A stretch of DNA of 64,000 bases from positions 2,022,001 to 2,086,000 of the forward strand of contig JAFBJZ010000354.1 of the NCBI GenBank assembly GCA_016785225.1, written 5' to 3'. The position numbers were made by a program, and so were the translations under genes. Within the stretch, counting starts at the first letter, position 1. Every line of letters starts with the position of its first letter. Positions 36,384 to 49,833 of the stretch are shown piece after piece. The stretch is from Psettodes erumei (taxonomy: Eukaryota; Chordata; Actinopteri; Pleuronectiformes; Psettodidae). The notes beneath the pieces are model-generated. The model was given only the letters and a program-made list of their open reading frames with translations, did not search any database and was not told the origin of the DNA.

Positions 36384-39300
36384 ATGGCACGGCTACGGAG
36401 GAAAGCGTGCATAGCTCTGTTTCTCTTTACGCTATTTATCTTCGGGACTATGATGGGACTGAGGACCCTGAAGCCCAGTGACGGTTTCTCGGATCTGGCT
36501 CCGGGCTTGGAGCTTCTGCCGATGATAGGGGGTAAGATGGACCGGCGCTCCGTGTCCCGTGACGCCACAGCGTCCCCGGGTCAAGCCCGCCCGGCTAGCA
36601 GCAACACCAAAGCAGTTTTGTCTAACTCCGGCCCCGAGGGGACCATATTTTACGATCTTCATATTTTTTACTACATCTGGTATGGCAACCCACATATGGA
36701 CGGCAAGTACATTCACTGGGACCACATCCTGGTGCCCCACTGGGACCCCAAGATCGCCTCCAGCTATCCGAGAGGGAGGCACATGCCGCCTGAAGACATC
36801 GGCTCCAGTTTCTACCCAGAACTCAATCCGTACAGCTCCAGGGACCCGGACGTGTTGGAGTCCCACATGGAGCAGATCGGAGCCTCTGCAGCAGGTACAG
36901 TTCAGAGAAGAATGTGTTTGGGGTTTTTTTTCGTGCTCAGCATCTGCACAGATCCGGCTTCTGTACGTGCAAAACTGTCTGGCTAAACATTTTCAGCACC
37001 ACGCATCCGCTGGACAGCTCCCCACACGCTCAGCTCCAAGTGTGTTTTAGCGCTTTTTACCCTGCAGGCCCAGTTATGCTGCAATCAACTTCCTGAGCCT
37101 AAATTAAAAGACTAATTCCTGAATATCACAACTGCAAAACAGTCAACGCAAACTTCTGAGTATGTTTCAATGAAGTGTGTTTTTCCACACTGCATGTACA
37201 TAAGAGCTGGTCAATGTGGTTCACAGCAAGAAAAGAATTTTTTTCAAAAACTCTTAAAAATTGTACCTGTCAATGTAAGAAAATTTCAGGAACTAATTTG
37301 GTCTGTTCTGAAATCATTGTTAACAGAGAGGCAAAACAATACCACAGTACATCCAATGTGATACACAGTTTATTTAATCAGATAGTATCTTTTTCAGGAG
37401 AGACCTAAGGAAAATACATTTAAACCAATAATTAATTAATAATAACTGACAATCATTTGAGGAAAATGAAATAACCTTAATTTAAAGTGTGTGTACTAAG
37501 GTTAATTTTGATCATGTGCTTTAGTTGTAAGAAAAATGAAATAGGCAATGTAAGGTAATAAATTATCACCGAGCCCAAATGTTACTTCAGGGCCAGATCA
37601 GTTTTTTTTGGATGCCTCATGAAACATTTATAGGTATACAGCCTGTTGTTAGACTTCTCACAAACACTTGTATGGCTTCCCCAAAAGACGGCAGGGTCCT
37701 GTAGTCTGGTGTAGAGTAACGGGCCCGTGAGCCCAGCTGTCAGCAGCCAACACACGAGAGGATCTGATGTTTTTGTCCTGCAGGTCAGTGGGTTACTGTA
37801 CACCATCCAGAGTGATGAACAGATCACTCACTCACTGAAACCTCACCGTCCTGACAGATGGATCATGGGAGGGCTGGTTCACAATGCTCAGTCAAAACAA
37901 TATATGTAATTAGACACAACATCCTGCGCAAGTCTAAGCAGTTCGATGACTGATCCTGCGACAGATGACTGTAGTAGTGACTATACGCTTTCAACACATA
38001 GACATACATATAAGTTTTGTAATCTAATAGTCCCACAGCTCCTCAGCAAAAAGACAAGAGTTTAATGAATTAGCTCTGAGGGCATTTCCCATGTGCCAGC
38101 TCCTCTCTGGTGCCAGGCACCATACTGTGGCCAACATGAAGCCATTTCTCAGCCAGCATCAGAGCATGAAAAAGCATTTCCCAGCTGGAATTTATGAGGT
38201 GTCACACACTCCAGCTATGCAGAGAGATTGCCACTAAAACAAGACATAACAAATAGCCTCAAAATGACAAGTGCATATTCATCACTCGGGGTGATGATAT
38301 GGGAGATGTGCAGGTAGGCATTCAGATAAAAACAATCAACTCTCCTCTATGCAGCCATGGATGGATTACTGAACAAAAGGCAAAAATGACTACAGAGTGA
38401 TGCAAGAAAGATCTCAAAGAGACAAAGAATTACACAAAGAGATGGAAAACAACCACAAAGGGACACAAAATTACCTTAAAGATAAGCAGAATACTAACAT
38501 AAAAGACACACAATGGCTACAAAGAGACAAAAAATTAACACAATGATGCAAATTGACCAAAAAAGTATCAAAATATTAACCAAGGCATGCAGAACAATGG
38601 CATTTAAAGTCATTTTAATGTATAGGAAGGTAGGATGGGTCAGGAGCCTATTGCAAATCTATGCCAAGGGGCCAATTGTCTCATCATTCATCCATGCATC
38701 CAACCACAAACTTGCCACAAACATTTCCGGCATCAGTCCTCTAAAAATAAGTAGGTTAATGACCCCAATGGATTGCCAGGGTAGACATTTTATGTAGCTT
38801 TCAGTAGAAGCAAGCTGACTTGTGTGCATTTAGTGATCTCAGAGGAGTGTGTAAAAATGTGTGAAAGGCTGCATGAAAATCTCACTGGAGATTACTGAAA
38901 GTTTTTCCACCACCCTTTTCTCTCCATTAGGATTGTCAGCATTTCTTAGAATCAGCATTAAATCCATATATGATCATCATACTGCATAAGTTCACATTTT
39001 AGAAATTCATATGCATTTTGCCATCGGTTCTCAGCAGATAACACTTCTCTCTGGGGTTTAAAACAGTGTCTTTGGACCTGAATGGGTGAGCAGACTTACA
39101 GTATGGGTTTCTGTGTGTCTCCAGGGGTTCTGATCCTGTCCTGGTATCCACCTGGCCTGGCTGACGACAACGGGGAACCCGCTGAGGATTTGGTACCAGC
39201 TGTACTGGATGCTGCATATAGACACAACCTCAAGGTAAATAGGCATCAGCAGTTTTTGAGAGAGAGAGAGAGAGCAAAGTGGGGAAAGAGTCCAAGGCAT

Positions 39301-42300
39301 AAAAAAAAGAGAACAATGAGCAATGAGGAATGTTTTATGTCATAATGGCTGCCAGAATATGAATGAATGAGGCTGAGGTTCAGCACGTAAATATTATTGT
39401 CCCTTTCCTTTTCCATTCATGCTTTTTACTAGGAGCATAGTGACAGAAGTTAGAAAATGGATTTCTGATGCTTCACAGAGGTGAACAGCAACCTTAACAC
39501 TGCACAGGATAGCAATCTTAAACCAGCCATTATGCTGCAGTATCCTTTTACCACCAGAGAGTAAGACTGAGAGCTGCTGAAGCTCAACTTCTTCTGCCAC
39601 GTCTCCTATAAAGCTGTCTCTGCTACTCAGGGATTTGACTCCGGACGTTTGCAGCTGCAGTGACATCCCCAGCATCAGAGGCAAAAACAGGTCAAAGAGC
39701 TGCTGCTGGATCAGTTGTTCAGTTAGGACTGAGCGAGTTTGGTAGCATATCAGCAGGGTGGAGAGCTGGGGATTCGCAAAGCCACATGACCAATTGCCAA
39801 TTAGGTTGGAAAATGGAGGAAATAACGGCCATGCATGTTGGTCCCTCTGCCTCCTGTCACTGTATCACAGGCTTATTAAACTTTTATGGGGAACGCTCGG
39901 CCATAGTATGATACAACTCATGTCAGCTGCTCTTCAGATAGAGAGATAGAGTAAAGAAGGGCAGTGAGAGAAAATGAGATACAAGATGATGACACTATCT
40001 GTGATAACATAGTGGTTCACTGAATTAAAGTGATCAGAATTTCAGGTCCTTTTGTTAAACCTCTGCTTTAAACCTACTGAAAAATGAGAGCTGAAGACAG
40101 ACACACCACATTTGCATGCGATAATGTGCTGATCAAAAGCTACTCAGGAGCCATTCGTTAAGTATGCCTGAATTTGAAATGACATGAGAGAGACTGGCGT
40201 GTAAGAGTTTTCCTGTGTTAAAGCAGATGCTATTAATAATGCACCAACTGCATTGGCACGAATCACACTAACCATTTAAGTAAAGAAGAATCTGATAGAC
40301 GACAAGCTTGGGGGTCAGGAACGAGAAAAAGCCTTTAGCAGTCCTCCCTGAACAGGAAAAAACTAAGTGCAAAGCATCAACATTACAGGAAGGTTTTGTT
40401 TGAGTTATTCATTTTTTAGAGGTAATACAGTAGGCTGATTAATTAATCAGTTGATTGAGGGAAAGAATAATCTGCAAATATATACAATACAAACCACTCT
40501 TCCAGAATGAGCTTCAAATAGCCATGTTGAGGTCAGGTATGTACAGGACAAAAAAATAACCAAGCCTGCAAAGAATCAAGCATTTAGCGCCCGCTAAAGT
40601 TATCACTAAGGTTAATTGCAAATAAAGTGAATGGAAGGTTCACCATTATTACACAGCTCGGTATCATGACAGAGTATGTATCCTGATGTGAAGATACAGA
40701 TAATTCACTTTCCAGCAGCAATGTGACACATATTGACCTCGTCCTGTCTTTAAAGAGAGGGAGTAGGTTTCTTTGGCCGGCCTGTCAGATTTGATATCAC
40801 ATTTGTTTACTCTGCTGTTTGGCTGCAGGCAGAAATAATGTATCTCTGCGAGGGCACGACAAAAACGACAGGATTAGATATGCAACGCTGAGCTGATGAG
40901 GTTTTACATATAATGCTGTCAGGAGAGAAGCTAATGGGCTGAATTTAATGCCACGCTGTCATCGGTGACCCAGCAGAGCATGACATTTTCATAAAAAGCA
41001 TGGAGGAAGTGCATGTGCGGAAAAACAGACAGGCATACTCCCCACAAACCAACCAAACATTTTGGCATTTCATTAAAATAAGAAGGAGATGTTTGTCTTC
41101 ATGATATTGTACATCACGAAGAAGCACTTAGAGGAACATAATAAGCAAAGAAAGCCTTGGGATGAAACAGCAGTGCAACAGCATGTCCAGTGCAGGATTC
41201 CTAAACATCCACTTCCAGCTCTCCTTGTTTTTGATGAACTCCTCCCACTCCCTCTGCATGGAAGGACATTTATCTTTGAAGTGCTTCTTCTTGCATAATT
41301 TCAGCAAAACACTGACAAGGTAAGGAACTTTGCCACTGATCATTTGGAGCCACTATTGCTAATCCTACAAAGCAACAACACTGGATAATTTCTTTGCCCT
41401 TTTCTGCTTAAAGGTAGGCTTAAGGAAGCCCAAGTGACAGTGGCAACAGGCAGAACTGGATCAGATGATGATTCAAGAAACATACACTTCTGTTTGTAGT
41501 AGTAAAGTTGATACTAGCGATTATTGTTTGGAAACGTCAGGTCCTTGGAGAGTGTAGTTTATAATTTCATCAAAATAATGTGATATTTCAGAAAAAGATT
41601 AGCAAATAATACAGAGATAAGACAAAGAAAGACACGACTAAAAAGAACTAACTCTAATCCAATACACTTGCTTTGCTTGCTTCAGAACCAGACTACATTT
41701 GGGGCTTGGAAAATAATATAAAATGATTAATGGATTATCAAATTTATTCAATTGAGCAATCCTGATAACAAACAGATCAACCCAAACACATAATCTCCTT
41801 GGTGGAGGTCATATATGTATTGGGCTTAACTGCATATTTAAAAGTAAAAAAATCACAGAAATGGGAGCAGAGCTCAAAACAAATCAATGTATTTTTTAGC
41901 ATTACATAAGTTTAACAGCATTTCAGCAGCACCCACACACAGCCTGTGTATCCTGTATTGTGTATGGCTGTTGGGGTTGGACAGCAGATCACATGGGTTC
42001 TCCACAGCTATGCTGCTGCTTGACCTCAGCTTCTAGAGGAGCTGAAATAGTCCCTCGACCCAGGGGAGGGTGGGGGGTTGGAAGCTGGGTGCAGAAGGGA
42101 TGGAGGGGAAATGTGCATCATGGGTTCCATGACAGTTGAACAATCTGCACCCCGAGGGGCTGTTAAAGTTATATCTAGTAAGTAGGCCATGTAGTTGCAT
42201 GTACACAGGGGAATATGGCCCATGGGTGCCCAATGATGGCATCAGCCACACTTGATTTTTTCTAAATGCATGTTTCTGTCGATGTTCAGTCTTCTGTGAC

Positions 42301-45300
42301 CTTACATTGGTACATGCGTAGCAAATGGCGTTGACCACAAAGAAATGCTCAGCTTTGTTGAAATTGATCTAATGGTTATCTAGATATAGACCTTCATCTT
42401 TACGCTGGCTCACATCCGTCCCTTTGCTTTCTGCATGACATGGAACTAAATTCCATTCTGCTCAGTGTAAATCATGCTGGGGTAGTTCCAGGCTCTTGCT
42501 GTCAATGCGTATGAGGTATTAAAATGCATCGACTCCTGTCTCATTTGCTTCTAAATTACCACGGAGTAATGGGACAGTGTGTTGGGAAAATGAGCCGAGT
42601 TTTTTTGGTGACCTGCACTCTGCTGCAGTGGACAGGAGGGCATAACAGCTTGTTCCACCCCCTCCCCCCATCTGTCGATGATTATTATATGGCTTCATAT
42701 CCTCTAACACCCCACTTTCAAAATGTTCTCATGTCTTATGTGCCTTTACTTCCCAAGAAGTCCAGAGTCCAGTCCAGTTATGGCTTCATGAACATTGACT
42801 CCTGACAGCCAGTATATTCCTTACTCTATCTTCCTTAAAATTGATATTTTGGATGCATCTTACACCATTGAAATGCACACTTTGTTGCACAAAAAAGCAC
42901 TCAGCATCATCATTAGTGGCATAAGAAACTCTATTTTCTTGCTTCCAGATGATGGTTTAGGTTAAAGTCTATTCCAAACATCCCTTTAATCTATTGGTAA
43001 ATTTAAAGTCAAACCCTGCAGTACAGCTTCCAAACATGGAACCATTCTGACAGATAACTGGAACACCATTACAACATCTAACAGATTAAATTAAAGTAAA
43101 CAAAAACTGTATTTTTCATTGAAATCTGTTGCTTGATAATTATTGTTTTTAAGCAAAAGAAATGGTCTAGATGCAGGCTTACTCTCAGTTCCTATCAGGA
43201 AGAAGACATGACATGTACAGTGTAGGCTCAGTCAACCCTGTGCCAGTTTGGCTGACAACATCTCACATTCATTTAGCTGCTGTTGGTCTCTATCATGCTC
43301 AAAACCCATTTTCGTTCACATTGTTCCCCTTGGGTGTCCACTACGAGAGAAGAAAAGTGTTTTACTTTGATCATACATTATTTAAAATCACTGAATTCTC
43401 TGGCCATGCTTTAAAATATTCAGCTTTTTGCAAACATGTCACCCCAGGTGCCTTTTGCCTCTGCTGCTTTTGTTCATCAATTTCAAATGCCAGTTTCTTA
43501 CAGAGCCATTATCTAAACATACAAATGTCTCCAGAGAGGCACCATGCAGGGTGAAAAACAGTCTACGGTGTGACCAAATTTGTCAGCAGAATGAAACAGA
43601 GTGAAAATAGTTCCAGCCAAAGGATCCGTGTAAGATAGTAAGGGTGCACCAAGTCTGTGTTATATGATTTTATTCAGAGGTTTGTAAAACCTTTAAACAA
43701 AGACATTCATCTGAAACAATAGGGTAGACAAACCAGGTGTCTGATAACATTTATGCCTTTAGGTCCACACAAAGTCGAAATGGTGTATGACTAACTTGTT
43801 TTACAGAAATAAATATGGAGAACAGCTTTTTACTATACTGACAGTGGCATCCTTAAATGACAGTGACAGAAACCAGCAAGGCATGTGTCTCTGCCTGTTT
43901 TCCCCAGGTTGCATTTCACATCCAACCGTACAGAGGACGGAATGACCAGAGCGTACACGACAACATCAAGTATATCATTGACAGGTAGGCCCTCGTCGGG
44001 CTGCGCCTCTCCATCACCGTGTCAACTCCTCCAGACCATTAAGGACCATTAAGATTTAATACACAGCTGAGAGAAAAGTAGTTGTAAGACTGAAATACTT
44101 TTAAATTGCCATTTCTGATTATATAAGGCAAGTTGCATCATTTATGAGTGAGTTTTTGAACTAAAAGCTGTTGCTTGCTCTGAAAAGGAGCGCCTGTCAA
44201 GGATTGTACATACAAAGCAAGATAACCCATCACCGACCAGTCGGGTTGTCAATGAATGACATACAGTCCCACTCCAAACCTTTTCAGTTTGGACCATTAT
44301 GTGGTCATGAAAAAAGTTATAGTGTAATAAATTATATATACTTTTAAATGTCATATTATGGTAAGGCATAAAAGTGTTAAGGGGAATGTAAAAATTATCC
44401 AGAAATATATATTTTTAAAAAGCAAGTCATAAGCAATAGAAAACTATTTCAATGTTCAACATCAGCCTTAATCTTGTGCTATCCATGTGTCCAAATGTTA
44501 GTCTCAAGCACAGTACGTCTACCAGTCTAGCGTATATTGCTCCAGAGGGACCAATAAAATAAAATAAACTTTTCTCTCGAAACACACCGTGGAGAAAGTT
44601 TATATTTTCAGCCCCACTGCGTTTCTATTAACGCTCGCAAAGTTCACAGTTGTCTGTGAAGAAGAGTCTGCCAGTCTAAAACCACTAGTTTCGGCACTAA
44701 CTTCCTGTGTTGTTCCTTGTGTTGTGTTTTTTAATTGCCTTTAAAGGTACGGCGACCACGGGGCCTTCTACAGGTTCACCTCCAGCACGGGGAAGAGTCT
44801 TCCTCTGTTTTACATTTACGACTCCTACCTGACCCCCCCAGAGTCCTGGTCAGAGCTCCTGACTCCCGCCGGCTCCCACAGCGTGCGCGGCTCCGCCTAC
44901 GACTCGGTCTTCATCGCCCTGATCGTGGAGGAGCGTCACAAGCACGACATCCTCGCGGGCGGCTTCGACGGCATGTACACCTACTTCGCCTCCAACGGCT
45001 TCTCGTTCGGGTCTTCTCACCAGAACTGGAAGGCCATCAAGGCGTTCTGCGACGGCAACAACCTCCTGTTCGTGCCCAGCGTGGGGCCGGGCTACATCGA
45101 CACCAGCATCCGCCCGTGGAACAACCACAACACGCGCAACCGCGTGAACGGCCGGTACTACGAGACGGCCTTGCAGGCGGCGCTCAACGCGAGGCCGGAG
45201 ATAGTCACCATCACGTCTTTCAACGAATGGCACGAGGGGACCCAGATCGAGAGGGCGGTGCCCAAAAAGACGGCGACGCGTGTGTACCTGGACTATCAGC

Positions 45301-45383
45301 CGCACGGACCCGACCACTACCTGGAGCTGACGCGCCGCTGGGCGGAGCAGTTCAACAAAGAGAAGGAGCAGTGGCTCATGTGA
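36384..45383 (+). CDS. maneal: Glycoprotein endo-alpha-1,2-mannosidase-like protein
   Basis: Four exons: 36384-36894, 39125-39234, 43908-43984 and 44747-45383, giving 444 codons plus stop (human MANEAL 457). It is a GH99 family type II membrane protein of the Golgi. The related MANEA trims glucosylated mannose from N-glycans; the activity of MANEAL itself is not well established. A short cytosolic N-terminus (MARLRRK) precedes one membrane helix (CIALFLFTLFIFGTMMGL, about residues 9-26) and a stem. The catalytic domain begins at IFYDLHIFYYIWYGNP. The GH99 active-site motif FNEWHEGTQIE is intact, with the two glutamates at about 393 and 396. The last exon is far more GC-rich than the rest of the window. 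maneal and yrdc converge, as in human. Confidence 0.95.
36895..43907 (+). other. maneal introns 1 and 2 (non-coding content)
   Basis: Two introns (2.2 and 4.7 kb) around exon 2 at 39125-39234. Contents seen: the minisatellite at 38385-38582 (in intron 1, 5' of exon 2) and a (GA)n run near 39257-39274. No ORF in this span matches a known domain and no RNA gene was recognised. Confidence 0.45.
38385..38582 (+). repeat. Degenerate minisatellite of about 20-21 bp units in maneal intron 2
   Basis: Repeated variants of 'acaaagagacacaaaattac' occur end to end: acaaagagacaaagaattac near 38417, acacaaagagatggaaaacaa, cacaaagggacacaaaatta, acaaagagacaaaaaattaa and others. Roughly eight to nine units are visible. 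It resembles a dispersed low-complexity repeat common in teleost introns. Confidence 0.65.
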
Positions 45384-46360
45384 GCCCTCATCAGACTGAC
45401 TTCACGCGGCATGCTCGAGTGGATGTTTGTGTGTACACGAGAATGACCACGAGAGAGAGGAGGGCGTGAATGAATGCTGGGAATAAAGGTGTGCTTTGTG
45501 TCTTTGCTTGATTTACATGTGAAGGGCACTTCTGAGTGGTTTGTAATACCCCCCCCAACACAATCTGACTCTTTATTTCACACACCATTAAAGAATCAAT
45601 CATGGGTAAAATCCAGACATCTAAAAATAAAGGCATCTGGAAAAAAAACTCAAAATTTTTATTAGGGTTGTGCACTGCATCAAAATAAGCTGACATCGGG
45701 TGATGAGAATTTTAAAAATGCAAGTGGGCAGATGAATTTCATATACATCCATTTAGTCAATGTGCTAACCAACATGACTCCGAAGTATTTACAGTACTCC
45801 CAGCTCACAAGTGTAGTTTCAGATACAACGTAAAACAGAGTTATCGCAACTGTGGCTGGTGACCAACTCCCGTGCAAGCCTCACACTATTTGACAAAACA
45901 GAGATGGGATTAATCACTTCATTAAAAACAGTTCTGGACAAAACGAAATAAAAATCGGTTGCAATTCAAAGAAATCCCATCCCCTTGTTAGATTCATTCA
46001 GGCCATGAATATGGTGCCCATCACACTTCTAACCATTTTACAGTACAAAATGACAAAAAGTTTTACATTTTATGCAAAGAACACAAGATAATATTGCTCT
46101 GTTTTTCTGAATAAACGGGAGACAACTTTGACGCTTAAAATCCCATGGTAGTAAAAACAAATGGTAAGGCAGAAAATATGTTTATCTAAAGAAAAAGATT
46201 AGCTGTCAGTGGTTTAAGACTCAGGCTGTTTCTGAGTTTTCATCTTTCCTGGCAAACACTAATTCTTCCATGTGGCCATGAAAAGGAGTCATCTTTTCTG
46301 ACGAAGCCCCAAGGTCGAAGCTTGTTGTGCGTCTCAGCTTGAATTGTGGACGTGGAGAGT
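45384..46360. other. Convergent 3' ends of maneal and yrdc
   Basis: An AATAAA at 45482-45487, about 100 nt after the maneal stop, is its likely polyadenylation signal. Minus-strand signals (tttatt at 45658-45663 and 45572-45577) can end yrdc. The two mature ends are within about 200 bp of each other or overlap slightly. No other feature seen. Confidence 0.55.
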
Positions 46361-48988
46361 TCAAGGGTCCTCTGACAGTCCATATTTGTGTTCCAGCACA
46401 TCAACCGTGGAAGAAAGGGCACTGAAAACAGAAGTACAGGCAGTTCTTGTTCAATGTACTGAGCCACCTTCAGATTAAGTGTAGGAGGTTTTGAGGGTAG
46501 GAGGGTTGAAGGGACATGAAGGCGAGAGGCATAAAGAGGAGTGCCAACACAACACCATATAAATATATATATCACTCTATAAAAGGCATTGGGAAACTGT
46601 TCTCTCCCAATTGTGGTGACAGTGTGGAAGAACATCACATATATTGTACATCTGTATGTAGTGAGGCATAAAAATGTTGATGAAAAATGATGTGATGTAG
46701 CCATCACATAGTTGTACACTTCCAGATGGCAAAGTGCACCATCAGTCTCACACTGTTTACATTTAGCGATTACTTTGCTCCTTTTTTGTTTCTTGTTTTT
46801 CTTTACTGAAATCGGAATCATCACATCACATCCTTTGGGACAATTCAGTTGCATGGTGATGTAATGTGACCGTATCGTTTTCACTTTAATTTATTAAGTG
46901 TATCCTCCGGTTAAATGTGTACTGCTCGAACAATGAAAAACTGAGGTTTCACTTTGCTAAACTTTTAATCCTGTTAAATAATTTTGTAGGTATCAATCAG
47001 TGTGATAATAGTCTCAGATTTAAAAAAGGCACATGTAACTGCAGAAAGTGAAAGCAAATTGGGTGCCAGGAACAGTATGAACTTACCAGCCCGGCCTGAT
47101 GATGCAGTATTTGCCAAATACAGATAAGTCGACCACTGTTGAGCCCAGGCGGCTCTGGTCTCCTATTGGTCCACCATCCACCACCACTGCTAGTTTGGGC
47201 CAGAGCTCCTGGAACTCCTTCAGAAGGAAAAACACAGCAGCATTAAAATAAAGCAGCCATAAAACAAAAGAGAAAACAGCCTTCAAACCTGAATCAGGTT
47301 GCTGAGAAACATACTGCATTCAATTTTAAAACATCATTAGTGTGACACTTTGACAAGAGCTGCTCTCCAGTTGGCATGAATAATGTTTCTTTCCTGCACT
47401 TTTTCCACTCACATGTGCTTCCACGGTGCTGGTGTGTGAGCTGATGTTGGCACTGGTAAGTGCAAGTGGCTCCCCACACATCTGGCAAAGTTGCCTCATG
47501 AAGCTGTGGTCTGGGATACGTACGCCTACAAGCTGATGGACACGAGGGCGTGAAAACAATGGACGATTGGCAGCTCTCTATATAAGCAGTTGGAATTGTT
47601 TATTTTCTTAAATATATAAATAAAATTGAGCGCTCACTGAGGTGAAGGGGTTGAGATCCGTGTTCAGTAATTCGGACCTCTCAAACACCAGAGTGACGGG
47701 ACCAGGCAGCAGGTCACCCAGCAGCTCTTTCTTCACCTTCACCTTGCAGTACCTGACCACGCAAACAAGACAGATTCAAGCTGAGCCATGCTTTGACAAA
47801 ATGTCAAACATTGTTCTGTTCGAGCCTCTCAGTTGTGAGGATTCGCTTCCATTTCTTTGTGTTATTTGATCACACTTCTAAAAAAGGGGCTGACACTGAC
47901 TGACAACAGTTACCACTCATATTTTAAATTACACAAAAGTCTGCAAAACAAACTGGACCCAGATCTTTGACCCTTCCTTCTGGTGGTAAAATAGCACAAA
48001 CGTACTTATAGATATCCTGTATTTCTCCCACGCAGATAGCCAGCGGCTTGTGTCCATTTCTTCCTTTGATGTCGTACGTTTTTCTGACAGCTTCAGAGTT
48101 TTGGGCCAGACATGCCAGGCCATAGATGGTGTCTGTGGGCACAGCAACGACATGGCCCTCCTTCAGGGCCTTCACTGTACAACTCAGGATGTCAGCACCA
48201 TCTGCAGTTCAAAACCAAGGCAGGTCAGTGAGGTGGCATCTACAGGGCTGCATCTGGTTCTTTCTTTATTGATTAACTTTTGATTAACCCAGAATCCAAG
48301 CTGATATCTGAAAATATTTTGCTTTGTCTGATTTGCAGTTCAAAATCCAAAGATGTGCTGTTTGCAGTGATATAAAACTGAGAAGGTGAAGGTGGAACAA
48401 GCTCGTTTTAAACTTTTGCTTGGAAAATGACAATTATTATGCGCACGTGCGCATACATACAGACAGACCTATGTACCCAGCTCATGGTTGAACCTAATTA
48501 CTGACCCGTGCAATATAGCGACACTTTCAATTTACTCCACAATCAATTTATCAGTTGAGTTTTGTTACCAGGACGTCTGGTCTGGGCAGCCGTCTGTTTA
48601 TGTAAGTATTCACATTAACTTTGTGGGGCTGGTCCACATTCTCGCTAACAGGAAAATCAGGAATCTGATGCAACACACTGCAAAGTTTACTGAAAAGCAG
48701 CCTATGTAAATCGTTCTTCAGTGGCTAAAACCTGTCAAAGACACAAAAGTTCACCGGTTTATGAAAAGTGACATTCCGTAGGGACGCACGTGTACTTCAG
48801 CTGTCATCCAGCTCACCTGTTTGGCCCTCCTCACGAACCGTCGGCCCGTTGGAGGTCGGCGGCAGTAGACGCAGCACTTTGGTCTTGAGCTCTTTGCACA
48901 TCTCTGCTCCGAGACGACGAGCTGCGGCTGAACTCTGGGCTCCTCTGGGTGTGATTAGTTTAACCGCGACGCTACAAACCGACTTCAT
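46361..48988 (-). CDS. yrdc: YrdC domain protein, threonylcarbamoyl-AMP synthase
   Basis: Six exons on the minus strand: 48817-48988, 48006-48201, 47638-47752, 47413-47532, 47087-47217 and 46361-46421, giving 264 codons plus stop (human 279). The enzyme makes threonylcarbamoyl-AMP from threonine, bicarbonate and ATP for the t6A modification of ANN-decoding tRNAs. The Sua5/YrdC fold is intact: VVAVPTDTIYGLAC, the nucleotide-binding KGRNGHKPLAI, LLPGPVTLVFERS, VGVRIPDH and LALTSANIS. The C-terminus reads GSTVVDLSVFGKYCIIRPGC-ALSSTVDVLEHKYGL. The N-terminus (MKSVCSVAVKLITPRGAQ) could act as a mitochondrial signal. The ATG at 48988 is the only upstream in-frame start in this exon. Confidence 0.95.
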
Positions 48989-49383
48989 GAAACCGAAGCT
49001 ACGGCTACACGTCTTGTCCCGCAGCCGGGGAGCATGTTGTCGCCGCCGGATGGAATAACAGAAAAGTCTTCCGCTTTACGCTCCCAAACACTGACGACAC
49101 ATTTCTTAAAGGGCCAGTAACCAATCGGCGAGCCAGCAGTTTTAAATATCGAGTTGAAAATATGGATCTTAAAATGAACTTAATTACAAACAATGAAAAC
49201 ATGTCAGCATAATAGTAAAAATTAGATGCTGCGCATACTGACGCATGTTTGGCGATTTATTCTACGTCACCTGGTCGCCTCGTCATCACCAGCTAAATAA
49301 GAAAATTGAAATCACCTGTGAGCATCCTCTTAAATACGCAGACGGCAAACACACGATATTGAAATGCGGAGTTTATAGGAAAC
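48989..49383. promoter_or_regulatory. Bidirectional promoter between yrdc and the C1orf122-position gene
   Basis: The two start codons face away from each other and are 395 bp apart. The interval has an NF-Y type CCAAT box (aaccaatcgg, 49119-49128) and a CREB/ATF-type tacgtca (49263-49269), with no TATA box. This is typical of a shared housekeeping promoter; the human YRDC/C1orf122 pair is also head to head. Confidence 0.6.
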
Positions 49384-49833
49384 ATGTCTGTTGTCATGGC
49401 CTCTGACACAGGTAAGAAAAGGCGCACTGTTTCAGCGCAGTTATATCATCAATATTTCTTTAAGTGTCACCGTGTAAAAGTTACAGACACTACTGAAGAC
49501 GCAATAACTCGGACTGCGGATGGCGTTTCAGCTGTCGCACAGGTCAGTCTCGTTCTGAAGCGTTGTTTTCTGTGCAAACTAACTGGTGACAGCCACGTTT
49601 CTTTCTCCCCATCAGCTGGATGACGTTAATGACAGACTGCTGAACCTGTCTGAGAAGATCACCACGTGTGAGAGAGTCCTCGAGGACTTAAAGGCACTGA
49701 GCAATGTCCTCGTGGTGAGCGTTCTTCTTTGACTCTGATCTTAGTGACTTACTGCAGAATTTGATTGTTAATCTTCTGTCATGTCCCGCAGAGGAAATCT
49801 CTCCAGGATGTGTCCCTACCATCACAGCAGTGA
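49384..49833 (+). CDS. Small uncharacterised protein, probable C1orf122 homologue
   Basis: Four small exons: 49384-49411, 49487-49542, 49616-49714 and 49792-49833. All have GT-AG borders and give 74 codons plus stop. An AATAAA follows at 49869-49874. The product has no signal peptide or membrane segment. Its centre (LDDVNDRLLNLSEKITTCER, then VLEDLKALS) should form one amphipathic helix or coiled coil, and it is otherwise rich in Ser/Thr. Position and orientation (head to head with yrdc, before mtf1) match human C1orf122. The human protein also has a short leucine-rich helix with an A-C-E motif, but similarity is weak and function is unknown. The four phased exons and polyA signal argue it is real. 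Confidence 0.6.

Noticed and set aside
44735..45469. Long plus-strand (244 codon) and minus-strand (155 codon, 44850-45317) frames over maneal exon 4
   Set aside because: They are by-products of the GC-rich exon: few stops in alternative frames, and products dominated by Arg, Gly, Ala and Pro.
46240..46884. 214-codon minus-strand open frame across yrdc intron 5 and exon 6
   Set aside because: It uses a different frame from yrdc exon 6, shows no domain and mostly runs through intron. A chance open frame is the simplest reading.
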